Positions 52,339 through 61,365 of a stretch of 64,000 nucleotides of DNA are shown here, one piece after another; position 1 is the stretch's first letter, and every line of letters starts with the position of its first letter. The notes under the pieces were generated by a model. It saw nothing but the letters and a program-made list of their open reading frames with translations, ran no database searches and had not been told where the DNA came from. The position numbers and the translations under genes were made by a program. The DNA comes from UKL13-2 sp043773745 (GTDB lineage Bacteria; Pseudomonadota; Gammaproteobacteria; Burkholderiales; Usitatibacteraceae): positions 4,301 through 68,300 of the forward strand of contig JAYVEV010000043.1 in NCBI GenBank assembly GCA_043773745.1, given 5' to 3'.

Positions 52339-53313
52339 CTACTCCGACACTTCTTTGAATTTCCCTAGTTCCAGCAATTTTTTCTGCCGATCCAGCACCA
52401 GCTTGTCAGTCGATTTTTCCTGCAGGTGCTTGAGTGAATCTGCAATCGCTTTCTTCAATGTTTGCGCCATAGCAGCGGGATCACGATGCGCGCCCCCCAG
52501 GGGCTCATTGAGAACTTTGTCAATCAAGCCCAGCGCTTTTAATTTTGGTGCGGTGATCTGCATAATCTCGGCAGCTTCTGATGCTTTGGTTGAATCTTTC
52601 CACAAAATCGAAGCGCAGCCCTCGGGTGAGATCACCGAGTAGGTTGAATACTGCAGCATGAAAGTTAAATCGCCGACCGCAATTGCCAAGGCTCCACCGG
52701 AACCGCCTTCGCCGATAATGGTGCAGATAATCGGCACCCGCAGTCCAGCCAGAACATAAAGATTTTGCCCAATCGCTTCCGACTGCCCGCGCTCTTCTGC
52801 TCCAACACCAGGATATGCGCCGGGGGTGTCAATAAAAGTCAGCAACGGCACACCGAACTTTTCCGCAAGCTTCATTAATCTGAGCGCCTTGCGATAGCCT
52901 TCCGGACGCGGCATGCCAAAATTTCGGAATTGGCGTTCTTTAGTATCACGACCTTTTTGATGGCCGATCACCATCACACTTTGGCCATTGAATCGGGCCA
53001 TACCACCAACAATGGCGGCGTCATCCGCATAGGAACGATCACCATGCAACTCCTCAAAATCGGTGGTGATCGCATTAATATAATCAAGCGAATATGGCCG
53101 CTGAGGATGCCGCGCAACTTGACTTATTTGCCATGCATTGAGCTTGGCGTAGATGTCTTTGGTCAGGCCCTGGCTCTTTTTAGCGAGCTTTTCGATCTCA
53201 GCAGAAATATCGACGGCCGAATCGTCCTGTACAAAGCGTAGCTCCTCGATTTTGCCTTCCAATTCGGCAATAGGCGATTCGAAATCAAGAAAATTGGGTT
53301 TAGGTGTGCTCAT
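52339..53313 (-). CDS. accA: Acetyl-CoA carboxylase carboxyltransferase subunit alpha
   Basis: 324 residues from MSTPKPNFLDFESPIAELE at 53313; an eight-residue longer frame is unlikely. Conserved stretches are LHGDRSYADDAAIVGG, FGMPRPEGYRKALRLMKLAEKF (around the CoA site) and GEGGSGGALAIAVGD. With AccD it transfers the carboxyl group from biotin to acetyl-CoA, the first step of fatty-acid synthesis. The accA-tilS order is typical of betaproteobacteria. Confidence 0.97.
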   Translation of the reverse strand: MSTPKPNFLDFESPIAELEGKIEELRFVQDDSAVDISAEIEKLAKKSQGLTKDIYAKLNAWQISQVARHPQRPYSLDYINAITTDFEELHGDRSYADDAAIVGGMARFNGQSVMVIGHQKGRDTKERQFRNFGMPRPEGYRKALRLMKLAEKFGVPLLTFIDTPGAYPGVGAEERGQSEAIGQNLYVLAGLRVPIICTIIGEGGSGGALAIAVGDLTFMLQYSTYSVISPEGCASILWKDSTKASEAAEIMQITAPKLKALGLIDKVLNEPLGGAHRDPAAMAQTLKKAIADSLKHLQEKSTDKLVLDRQKKLLELGKFKEVSE

Positions 53314-53419
53314 TCGATGCGTAAAGGTGTTTGGCAACTGGGAATGATACCAAGTTGTATCGGTATAATCGCATGTAACTTAAATTCAACTAATTTTGCA
53401 TGAAAGTGTCTCAACCAGC

Positions 53420-53980
53420 ATGGCCAATCGACTCTCTAGAATTACCACCCGAACAGGCGATGATGGCTCAACCGGCTTAGGCGATGGTGCCCGCATCCAA
53501 AAATCTGCGCTTCGCGTAATGGCAATGGGCGAAGTTGATGAATTAAATAGCCAAATTGGTGTGTTACTGACCGAGCCTCTGCCCGTTTTTGCCTCTACCA
53601 TGCTGACCCGAATACAAAATCAATTATTCGATCTAGGTGGCGAAATTTGTATTCCCGGACATATTGCAATCAACACTTCGCACGTCTTATTTCTGGATGA
53701 AGCAATTGCCCAATTGAATGCCGATTTGCCTCCTTTAAAAGAATTTATCTTGCCCGGCGGCTCACGTGCTGCCGCATTTGCGCACGTGGCACGTACCGTT
53801 GCGCGGCGCGCCGAACGCACTCTGGTGGCGCTAGGCTTTGAGCCAGCGCAGCAGATTTCTGCATTATCGTTGCAATATTTGAACCGATTATCTGATTTGC
53901 TCTTTATAATTAGTCGTACGCTTAATCGGCATGCTGGTGTCGCGGATGTTTGTTGGTCTCGTGAACCGGACGGGTCATAA
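53420..53980 (+). CDS. Cob(I)alamin adenosyltransferase, PduO type
   Basis: 186 residues from MANRLSRITTRTGDDG at 53420. The ATP-binding N-terminus TRTGDDGSTGLGDG and the C-terminal NRLSDLLFIISRTLN are PduO/MMAB signatures, with the conserved Arg in ARTVARRAERTL. It attaches the adenosyl group to cobalamin. It is divergent from accA and 20 bases upstream of the sigma-factor gene. A BtuF-like gene lies 6 kb away, so cobalamin handling is a theme of the region. Confidence 0.93.
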   Translation: MANRLSRITTRTGDDGSTGLGDGARIQKSALRVMAMGEVDELNSQIGVLLTEPLPVFASTMLTRIQNQLFDLGGEICIPGHIAINTSHVLFLDEAIAQLNADLPPLKEFILPGGSRAAAFAHVARTVARRAERTLVALGFEPAQQISALSLQYLNRLSDLLFIISRTLNRHAGVADVCWSREPDGS

Positions 53981-54000
53981 AATCATGGATAAATAAACTG

Positions 54001-54576
54001 ATGGCTGATCTCGAACTCAACGAAAAACTGGCTTCACTCTTATCACGCTGCGGGATAGGTGATAAAAAAGCATTCGCTTCTTTATATGAAGCAACCAATT
54101 CGAAACTGTTTGCAGTTTCGCTGCGTATAGTCAGGGAACGGCATCTCGCCGAGGAAGCCCTGCAGGATAGTTTTGTGAATATTTGGAAAAATGCATCAAC
54201 TTATGCCGTTGCCAAATCCGCACCCATGACATGGATGGCGGCTATCGTGCGCAACCGCAGCCTTGATATTGTGCGTCGCCCTCATCTTGAAATTCAGGAT
54301 GAAGAGGAATATTTCACGCTAAATCTGGAAGATGGGCGGGCCGGTCCACATGAACAATTGACCGAAGGTCGCGAGGCCGCGCAGATTGAGTCCTGCATGA
54401 AAGCGCTGGAGGCAGATCAGCGGCAGACAATTTCGCTCGCGTTTTTCCACGGACTTTCGCATTCGGAAGTTTCGGATCATTTGGGCAGGCCGCTCGGCAC
54501 CATCAAAACGCATATTCGGCGCGGATTACTCAAACTCAAAAATTGCCTCGATGATCATGTTAGAGGTTTAGCATGA
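54001..54576 (+). CDS. ECF-type RNA polymerase sigma factor (SigK/RskA-linked group)
   Basis: 191 residues. Region 2 spans about 20-90 (LYEATNSKLFAVSLRIVRER, AEEALQDSFVNIWKNA). Region 4 spans about 130-185, with the HTH in HSEVSDHLGRPLGTIKTHIRRG. It overlaps the anti-sigma gene by four bases (ATGA), which makes a sigma/anti-sigma pair. The regulon and signal are unknown. It lies 20 bases after the adenosyltransferase gene, which may be a chance neighbour or share its promoter. Confidence 0.93.
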   Translation: MADLELNEKLASLLSRCGIGDKKAFASLYEATNSKLFAVSLRIVRERHLAEEALQDSFVNIWKNASTYAVAKSAPMTWMAAIVRNRSLDIVRRPHLEIQDEEEYFTLNLEDGRAGPHEQLTEGREAAQIESCMKALEADQRQTISLAFFHGLSHSEVSDHLGRPLGTIKTHIRRGLLKLKNCLDDHVRGLA

Positions 54577-55313
54577 GAATCATCAATCCCGAACTGCGCG
54601 GCCGTCTAGCCTCTGAGTATGTATTGGGCACCTTGCGTGGTGGTGCTCGTCGACGCTTTGAACAGTTTTTGAAAAGTGATTATGCCCTTCGCGCGGAAGT
54701 CGCCAAATGGGAAACTCACCTCACCCCGCTTATTGAACGGCTGAAACCAGTTGTGCCCCCGGTTCATGTATGGGCCAATATTGAAGCGAGAATCGGCGGC
54801 GCAAGCATCGCAACTTCAACAACCCAAGCGGGCTGGCTAGGCAGTCTGAAGTTCTGGCGCGGTCTCGGCGTGGCCACATCGCTCATGGCCAGTGTCTTAT
54901 TTGCGGCATTGTTGACGCTTAAAAGCAACGAAGCCCCCAGCACTGACCCTGTGATGTTAGCAGTCCTGGAAGACCAAGGTATAGCCCGTATGGTGATTGA
55001 ACAGCCCAAGACTGGTTTGCTGATGGTCAAAATGGTCAAGCCATGGGGTGTTGTGCCCAATCAAAGTATGGAGTTGTGGGTAATACCGAAGGATGGAGCG
55101 CCGCGAACATTAGGCGTTATCAACGACGACGGCGAAACCAAAATCACCATGCCGGATATGGAACTTCGCTTGACTGACGGTACTGTGTTCGCCATCACCA
55201 ACGAACCCAAAGGTGGTTCACCTACCGGTAAGCCCACCGGCTCGATCATGTGTAAAGGCACTATTGCGCGCATGCCAGCGAAAGCTGATACCAAACAGCG
55301 CGGACAAATTTAG
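54573..55313 (+). CDS. Membrane anti-sigma factor, RskA-like
   Basis: 246 residues. The N-terminal sigma-binding domain (about 1-75: RLASEYVLGTLRGGARRRFEQ) lacks the zinc HxxxCxxC motif, as RskA/ChrR-unrelated anti-sigmas do. One membrane helix lies at about 103-122. The C-terminal RskA domain is outside (SMELWVIPKDGAPRTLGVI, GTVFAITNEPKGGSPTGKPTG). It should hold the upstream sigma factor until an envelope or redox signal triggers release, probably by proteolysis. Confidence 0.88.
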   Translation: MRIINPELRGRLASEYVLGTLRGGARRRFEQFLKSDYALRAEVAKWETHLTPLIERLKPVVPPVHVWANIEARIGGASIATSTTQAGWLGSLKFWRGLGVATSLMASVLFAALLTLKSNEAPSTDPVMLAVLEDQGIARMVIEQPKTGLLMVKMVKPWGVVPNQSMELWVIPKDGAPRTLGVINDDGETKITMPDMELRLTDGTVFAITNEPKGGSPTGKPTGSIMCKGTIARMPAKADTKQRGQI

Positions 55314-55536
55314 CTTTTATCAAGACATGAAACTCTAGCATTGGCACGGGTTTTGAGGCGAAAATGAGTGTTAGTGCCGTTGGATATTAATGTTTTATTT
55401 TTAGAACCCGCAACACCGGTAATGGTTACTTGTATTTGTCGCCGCGTGAAAAAATGCGGTGTTGATTCTGCGCAAGCCCATTAATTTGTCCCGTGATAGC
55501 ATCGATTGGCCCGCTAACCGATGATCTCGCCAGTCT

Positions 55537-56472
55537 ATGTCCACCACTGCATACATTACCCACCCATCTTTCCTTAAACATGAAATGGGTGCAGATCACC
55601 CCGAGTGCGCGGCGCGTCTTGAAGTAATCAACGACTACCTGCTGTCGCAGGGCTTGCTGGGGATGATGCCTCCCTATGAAGCACCTGCCGCGACGCATGA
55701 ACAATTGTTACGCGCGCACACCGCTCATTATTTGGCAGAGATTGTGGCGATGTCGCCCAACGCTGGTTATGTTCAGGTGGATCCCGATACCAAGATGAAC
55801 CCACACACTCTAAATGCCGCGCACCATGCCGCTGGCGCAGCGGTGCTGGCAACTGATCTGGTAATGGCGAGTGAAGTAACCAACGCTTTCTGTGCGGTAC
55901 GGCCACCCGGCCACCATGCTGAGCGCGATGCTGGAATGGGTTTTTGTTTTTTCAATAACGTCGCCGTGGGCATTCGCCATGCGCAGCGCCATCACGGCCT
56001 CAAGCGTGTTGCGCTGGTTGATTTCGATGTACATCACGGCAATGGCAGCGAAGATATTTTGGCCGGTGATGATGAAGTGCTGATGGTGTCTACGTTTCAG
56101 CATCCGCTATATCCATATCTGGGCGAAACTCCCAAAGGCGCAAACATGCTTAATGTGCCACTTGCGCCGCGCACATACGGTGATGCGATGCGCAAGGTGG
56201 TGATGGAGCGCTGGCTGCCTGCGTTGGAAGCATTCCGCCCCGAACTGATTTATATTTCAGCTGGCTTTGATGCCCATCGCGATGACGATATGGCTAGTCT
56301 TGGCTGGTTGGAAGCTGATTATGCATGGGTTACCGCGCGTCTAGTCGAGGTGGCGAACCGCCACGCACAGGGTCGTATCATTTCGATCTTGGAAGGCGGT
56401 TATGAATTGCATGCTCTGGCTCGCAGCGTAGGCGCGCACGTTGGCGTACTCATGGGCGCGGTGGACGCGTGA
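55537..56472 (+). CDS. Histone-deacetylase-family protein (class II-like amidohydrolase)
   Basis: 311 residues. Zinc and catalytic residues are intact: HHAE.. in RPPGHHAERDAGMGFCFFNN, the Asp/His ligands in VDFDVHHGNGSEDI, and SAGFDAHRDDDMASL. It belongs with bacterial HDAC-like amidohydrolases and acetylpolyamine deacetylases. Its stop overlaps the start of the Pat-type acetyltransferase gene by four bases (GTGA), so the two are cotranslated. That context favours protein-lysine deacetylation over polyamine use, but this is inference. Confidence 0.92.
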   Translation: MSTTAYITHPSFLKHEMGADHPECAARLEVINDYLLSQGLLGMMPPYEAPAATHEQLLRAHTAHYLAEIVAMSPNAGYVQVDPDTKMNPHTLNAAHHAAGAAVLATDLVMASEVTNAFCAVRPPGHHAERDAGMGFCFFNNVAVGIRHAQRHHGLKRVALVDFDVHHGNGSEDILAGDDEVLMVSTFQHPLYPYLGETPKGANMLNVPLAPRTYGDAMRKVVMERWLPALEAFRPELIYISAGFDAHRDDDMASLGWLEADYAWVTARLVEVANRHAQGRIISILEGGYELHALARSVGAHVGVLMGAVDA

Positions 56473-59129
56473 AGTTTCAATATTTAGCGCCGTTATTTGA
56501 TCCAGCATTGATCTTTGTTTATGCGCAAGATCATGCGCCTTCATCCAGTGCCGCGCTCCTAAACACCGCACTCGACGAAGATGCATTTACCGGCACCATC
56601 ACCCGTGTACAGGCAACACAAGCTGGCTTTGCAGCTATCGATATCAGCACCCGCCCTGACCTCGCCCTGATTGCGGTGGGCGATGACAAGGTGATTGCGG
56701 CACTTAGCCACGCTGCCCAAGCACGAGTACGGGCGGCAATTATTTACGATACGGCACAGCCGCATATTGAAATCTTAAAAGAGATTGCTGAACATCACGG
56801 CATTCACCTGCTTGGTCCGGGATCATTGGGTTTACAGCGGCCTCATATCAAGCTCAATGCCTGCATTGCCGGTAGCTTGCAGGGCACGGGAAAATTGGCA
56901 CTCATATCGCAATCAGGCGCATTGACGGCAGCGATGCTTGATTGGGCCGAATCAAACGCGGTGACGTTTTCGGCTGTGGTGGCAACCGGTCGGTCGGCCG
57001 CACTTGATATCGCTGACTTGTTGGATTTTCTAGCGCAAGACTCGCATACACACAGCATCGTGATGTACATGGAAGGTATTCGCAGCGGCCGGCGTTTTAT
57101 GAGCGCCTTGCGTGCGGCAGCAAGAGCCAAGCCAGTGATCGTGTTGAAGGCGGGGCGTCGCGAACGCGGACGCCAGGCCGCACTTACCCACACCGGCACC
57201 ATGATCGGCGGCGATGATGTATTCGATGCCGCCTTGCAGCGCGCGGGTGCGGTGCGGGTGGATAGTTTTGTACAACTATTTTCGGCCGCAAAATGTTTGG
57301 CTGCACGCTACAAGCCGGTGGGCAACAGACTGGGTGTCATAGGCAACGGCGGAGGCCCCGGGGTGCTGGCGGCAGACTATGCCTATCTGCGAGGTGTTGA
57401 CGTGCCCGCTCTATCCAAAGCTACCTTAGCGCAATTACGAACCGCGCTTCCCCAAGCTTCCTCAATCGAAAATCCGGTTGACCTTGGCGAGCATGCCGAA
57501 GCTGCAGATTTCATTGCTGCCGCCGAAGTATTGGCCGCCTCGAAGGATGTGGATGGGGTATTAGTGGTGGTAACGCCCAAGCCCGGCATCGATATTGCCG
57601 CCATTGCGCGCGGCGCGACCGCACGCCTGCCAGGCATCTACAAGCCGGTCATCGGCTGTTGGATGGGTGAGACACGAGTGCGCGAAACGCGGCGTATGGT
57701 CAATGCTGCCGGCTTGCCCGTATTCCGGTTGCCTGAAGCTGCCGTCGATGCATTCGCCAACATTGCCTCGTTTTACAGCAACCAGCAAATGCTGATGCAA
57801 TCGCCGCCACCGTTGAATGTGGATATGCTGGATGACGCACCTGATGTGGCGGGCGCAAGAACTTTAATTAAGAGTGTACTGGTGGCTGGTCGCAATGTAC
57901 TCACGGAGACAGAATCAAAAGCACTACTCACTGCATTTCGCATTCCCGTTACTACCACCGAGGTAGCACATTCAGCGGAGCAGGCCGTTGAGATTGCGCA
58001 ACATCTGGGCTTTCCAGTGGTCATCAAAATTAATTCGCCCGATATTGCACACAAATCCGATGTTGGCGGTGTGATGCTGAATGTGCGTTCAGCTCAACAG
58101 GTACGCGCGGTATTTGCTGGCATGCTGGAAGAAGTTGCCCACCGTGCGCCAGAGGCTAAGGTAGATGGCGTATCGCTGCAACGCATGATCACCAAACGGC
58201 ATGGGCGTGAATTTTATGTGGGTATGACTACTGATGAATTATTCGGACCGGTCATAACTTTCGGCGCGGGTGGCACGATGATCGAAGTAATCGACGATCG
58301 TTCGGTGGCCCTCCCGCCGCTGAACCCATTTCTGGCTCGGCGGCTGATCGAGGGCGCACGCTCAGCCGCCGTATTGGGTGAATGGCGCGGCATGCCGCCC
58401 GCGCGAATCGAAGCTCTAGAGTATTTATTATTGCGCGTCTCAGAAATGATTTGCGAATTACCCGAGCTTAAAGAACTCGATATTAACCCGGTGATTCTCG
58501 ACGAGACTGGTGCTGCTGTCGTGGATGCACGGGCAGTGATTTGCATGGCATCGGCTAATACCGACGCAATGCATCAAATGCCCTACGCACACATGGCGAT
58601 ACTGCCTTATCCGAACTCACTCACGCGCAACATCATTACCCGTGATGGCATTCATTGCCAGTTCCGTCCGATCCGCCCCGAGGATGCCGATGCGCTGCAG
58701 AAATTTGTCCGCACCCTTTCCGACGAAGCCCGTTACATGCGCTTTCTCTCGACCATTACGGAATTATCGCCATCGCAGTTGGCGCGCTTCACCCAGATTG
58801 ATTACGACCGTGAGATGGCTATCGTGGTCACCATTGAGAGTGTCGATATGGGCGAGAGCATTATTGGCGTCGCTCGCTATTTATTAAATCCTGATGCGGT
58901 CACAGCTGAATTTGCTTTGGTGGTTGCTGATGAGTTTCAGGGGCGCGGTATCGGTGCCGAATTGATGAAGCGCATTTGCGAAATTGCGCGGGGTCGTGGC
59001 CTCACGGCGATCATCGGGTTCGTTCTGACCAGAAATATTGACATGCTGTCGCTGATGAGCAGGCTAGGCTTCACCGAAGAAACAGACTCGGACGATGCCG
59101 AACTGCGACGCGTGGTGATGACGCTTTGA
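56469..59129 (+). CDS. Pat/PatZ-type protein lysine acetyltransferase (acyl-CoA synthetase-like plus GNAT)
   Basis: 886 residues with a GTG start that overlaps the deacetylase stop. In order there is an NDP-forming CoA-binding domain (about 1-140), a succinyl-CoA ligase-like domain (about 145-450, AALTHTGTMIGGDDVFDAAL), an ATP-grasp domain (about 480-690, HLGFPVVIKINSPDIAHKSD) and a C-terminal GNAT domain (about 720-886). In the GNAT domain EFQGRGIGAELMKRI is the acetyl-CoA loop. This is the layout of PatZ/YfiQ, which acetylates and so inactivates acetyl-CoA synthetase. The first three domains sense metabolites. It is presumably opposed by the deacetylase encoded just upstream. Confidence 0.92.
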   Translation: MKFQYLAPLFDPALIFVYAQDHAPSSSAALLNTALDEDAFTGTITRVQATQAGFAAIDISTRPDLALIAVGDDKVIAALSHAAQARVRAAIIYDTAQPHIEILKEIAEHHGIHLLGPGSLGLQRPHIKLNACIAGSLQGTGKLALISQSGALTAAMLDWAESNAVTFSAVVATGRSAALDIADLLDFLAQDSHTHSIVMYMEGIRSGRRFMSALRAAARAKPVIVLKAGRRERGRQAALTHTGTMIGGDDVFDAALQRAGAVRVDSFVQLFSAAKCLAARYKPVGNRLGVIGNGGGPGVLAADYAYLRGVDVPALSKATLAQLRTALPQASSIENPVDLGEHAEAADFIAAAEVLAASKDVDGVLVVVTPKPGIDIAAIARGATARLPGIYKPVIGCWMGETRVRETRRMVNAAGLPVFRLPEAAVDAFANIASFYSNQQMLMQSPPPLNVDMLDDAPDVAGARTLIKSVLVAGRNVLTETESKALLTAFRIPVTTTEVAHSAEQAVEIAQHLGFPVVIKINSPDIAHKSDVGGVMLNVRSAQQVRAVFAGMLEEVAHRAPEAKVDGVSLQRMITKRHGREFYVGMTTDELFGPVITFGAGGTMIEVIDDRSVALPPLNPFLARRLIEGARSAAVLGEWRGMPPARIEALEYLLLRVSEMICELPELKELDINPVILDETGAAVVDARAVICMASANTDAMHQMPYAHMAILPYPNSLTRNIITRDGIHCQFRPIRPEDADALQKFVRTLSDEARYMRFLSTITELSPSQLARFTQIDYDREMAIVVTIESVDMGESIIGVARYLLNPDAVTAEFALVVADEFQGRGIGAELMKRICEIARGRGLTAIIGFVLTRNIDMLSLMSRLGFTEETDSDDAELRRVVMTL

Positions 59130-59232
59130 GCGCTCACTCCAAACTCACCCTAACAAGCACGTCTTAATTTTTCTATATATTTTTCGTCGAGCTTGAATCA
59201 ACATTGACCCCCATATTCAGGAACCATCGTCA

Positions 59233-59528
59233 TTGCGCATTAACGATATCGCACCAAATTTCACAGCTAACTCCACACATGGCACCATCAATTTTCACGA
59301 CTGGATTGGCGACACTGAGCTTGCCGTTGCCAAACTCTACAATATGCTGCCTGCAGAAGAACTCGGCACGGCCGATGGCAGAACAGCAGCCACTAACGCA
59401 ACCGTTCGTTCTGTCTTTGTGATCGGCTAGGATAAAAAAATCAAACTGATGATGACGCGAAAAAAATTTAACCTGATGGCTGGAAAACGGTAAAGCCTTA
59501 TTTGCGGTTGGTTAAGCAACCGCGCTAA
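59233..59528 (+). pseudogene. Decayed 1-Cys peroxiredoxin (Prx6-type) gene
   Basis: The segment reads LRINDIAPNFTANSTHGTI and NFHDWIGD, the N-terminus of a 1-Cys peroxiredoxin. It then jumps directly to TELAVAKLYNMLPAEE, a part that lies about 65 residues later in intact homologues. The catalytic PVCT segment is gone. After VRSVFVIG comes a TAG (59428-59430) where homologues have Pro, then DKKIKLMMT. A second deletion with frameshift follows, and the true C-terminus GWKTVKPYLRLVKQPR ends in TAA at 59526-59528. No ATG is present at the expected start. It cannot make an active enzyme. Confidence 0.85.
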
Positions 59529-59546
59529 GGGTGAAGTCGAAACAAA

Positions 59547-60449
59547 TTACTTTTTAAGTGCGGCCCGCGCAGTATCCAGCGCCGTGCAAATTTCGGTCAC
59601 CCCATCAATAAATCGCGGACCTTGGCGCAGTATTGAATCAGCATCAATGCTATAAATCCGGTTTTCTCCTACAGCAGTGATGCCTTCATAGCCCTGTAAT
59701 TTTTTCGATTCTGTTTTATCTTGGCCGCGCTTTATGCTGCTGATGGGATGCAAAATGGCTTGGGGCTGAAGTCGAATCAGCGCTTCGCGTGAAGGTGTGA
59801 AGACGAGTGTCGGTGCATTCATAAACACGTTTTCGCCCCCACATATTGCGATCGCTTCTGAGATCGCATGACGACCGTTGATGGTCATGAGTGGCAAACG
59901 ACCAATTTCAAAAAAAACCGAAATTTTATCTTTGCCCACATTGAACCGTTGCAGCGAAGCAATTCGTGCTTCAAAATTACGAGCGACTGTCTCTGCAAGT
60001 TTACTGGTACCCGCCAGCTGGCCGATCTGGCGGAGGGTATGTGGCACATCGGCCAGCAGTGCCACCTCAGCGGCATAGACCGGGATACCGAGCGAGCGAA
60101 TACGTTGTAAATCGGCCTCACGGTTGCCGCTCTTCCAGGCAATGACCAAATCAGGCTTTTGTACCAGCAATGATTCCAGCGCGACGCCATTAAAATCAGC
60201 TACCTGCGGAAGTGATTTGGCCGCAGCTGGAAAATCGCTGTACGCCGAAACCGCCACCAACTTGGACCCTGCACCTGCCGCATACACAAGCTCGGTTAGC
60301 GATGGCGCCAGCGTAACAATACGCTTTGCAGGAAAATCAATCGTAACGCGTTTACCAGCATCATCCTGAACTGTAATGGCAGCGTGGCTTGGCAATACAC
60401 CAATAAAAAATAGCCCGACTAATCCACAAAAATAATGCCACCTCTGCAT
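59547..60449 (-). CDS. BtuF-like periplasmic cobalamin/iron-complex binding protein
   Basis: 300 residues from the ATG at 60447-60449, which overlaps the stop of the upstream gene (TGATG). The signal peptide covers about 1-24. It has the class III (helical-backbone) binding-protein layout of PF01497: RIVTLAPSLTELVYAAGAGSKLVAV at the start and ESLLVQKPDLVIAW before the long helix. BtuF proteins deliver vitamin B12 to BtuCD; siderophore binders share the fold. No permease or ATPase gene is adjacent. It is the third gene of a unit headed by two DAHP-synthase-type genes, and no cobalamin riboswitch is visible before it. Confidence 0.85.
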   Translation of the reverse strand: MQRWHYFCGLVGLFFIGVLPSHAAITVQDDAGKRVTIDFPAKRIVTLAPSLTELVYAAGAGSKLVAVSAYSDFPAAAKSLPQVADFNGVALESLLVQKPDLVIAWKSGNREADLQRIRSLGIPVYAAEVALLADVPHTLRQIGQLAGTSKLAETVARNFEARIASLQRFNVGKDKISVFFEIGRLPLMTINGRHAISEAIAICGGENVFMNAPTLVFTPSREALIRLQPQAILHPISSIKRGQDKTESKKLQGYEGITAVGENRIYSIDADSILRQGPRFIDGVTEICTALDTARAALKK

Positions 60450-61351
60450 CAAAGCCCGACTCGTTTCGCCAAGGCTAAACGTTTTTCATAAGCTTCGCGC
60501 GCGATCGCCACATCCTCTAGAAAATAGGGCAATTCTTCGAGCGTGATCGCTTGTGCGGCATCAACCAGTGATTTTTTGGGGATCGGATGCATATCCACCA
60601 GCAACATATTGGCGCCTGCAATCACGCCTTGCGCCGCAACATGGAAGATATCCAAAATACCTTCTGGCGAAGCACCCCGCGCACCAACCGAATGTGACGG
60701 ATCCACGCACACGGGCATGCGCGTCAAGCGATGCACCACCGGCACATGGCCGAAATCAACCAAATTTCGGTGCGGATCACCAAAGTTGGTTTTCATACCA
60801 CGAAGTCCAAACACGATCTTGGTATTGCCCTCGCTCGCACAATATTCTGCCGCCATCAGTGATTCATCAAGAGTGATGCCAAACCCCCGCTTCAATAAAA
60901 TGGGGTACTCATGCTGGCGCCCAACCGTTTTAAGTAGCTCAAAATTTTGCGTATTGCGCGTACCGATTTGCAACATCGCGCCGGTAGCATTACCAGTGAG
61001 GCGCATCGCTTCATTAATCTCATCGACATGCGATTCGCGCGTAACCTCCATCGATATCACTTTGATGCCGTATTTCCCAGCCAGCTCGAATACCCACGGC
61101 AGACATTCCTTGCCCATACCTTGAAATGAATAAGGACTTGAACGCGGCTTGTACGCGCCCATGCGCGCGCAAACTTGGCCGTGATCGCGTAGGCAGGCAA
61201 ATGTTCGCTCGACATATTCGCGAGTATCGACAGCGTTCAGGCCCGCAAAGGTGTGCAGATTATTTTGACTGAATTCAACGCCGTTATAGGTGAAGGATGT
61301 GTTGTGTTCATCGACTTGATGTCGACCCAGAATGCGCAGTTCGGTAGCCAT
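60449..61351 (-). CDS. DAHP synthase type I-beta-like protein with altered metal site
   Basis: 300 residues. It fits the I-beta DAHP synthase/KDO8P synthase superfamily: AYKPRSSPYSFQGMG (PEP/E4P-binding stretch), PILLKRGFG, CVDPSHSVG and a C-terminal DMHPIPKKSLVDA. Two metal-ligand positions differ from the norm. The usual AGPCS is FAGLNAV, with Asn39 in place of the ligand Cys, as in metal-independent KDO8P synthases (GGMNV). The usual EVHP Glu is Asp in VDMHP. It has no ACT or other regulatory domain. It lies 14 bases downstream of aroG in the same operon. Activity as DAHP synthase is plausible but not certain. Confidence 0.82.
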   Translation of the reverse strand: MATELRILGRHQVDEHNTSFTYNGVEFSQNNLHTFAGLNAVDTREYVERTFACLRDHGQVCARMGAYKPRSSPYSFQGMGKECLPWVFELAGKYGIKVISMEVTRESHVDEINEAMRLTGNATGAMLQIGTRNTQNFELLKTVGRQHEYPILLKRGFGITLDESLMAAEYCASEGNTKIVFGLRGMKTNFGDPHRNLVDFGHVPVVHRLTRMPVCVDPSHSVGARGASPEGILDIFHVAAQGVIAGANMLLVDMHPIPKKSLVDAAQAITLEELPYFLEDVAIAREAYEKRLALAKRVGL

Positions 61352-61365
61352 TTAAATTTTTCTCT

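Noticed and set aside
60300..60560. Cobalamin riboswitch before the BtuF-like gene
   Set aside because: The start overlaps the upstream stop, and no B12-box-like sequence is present.
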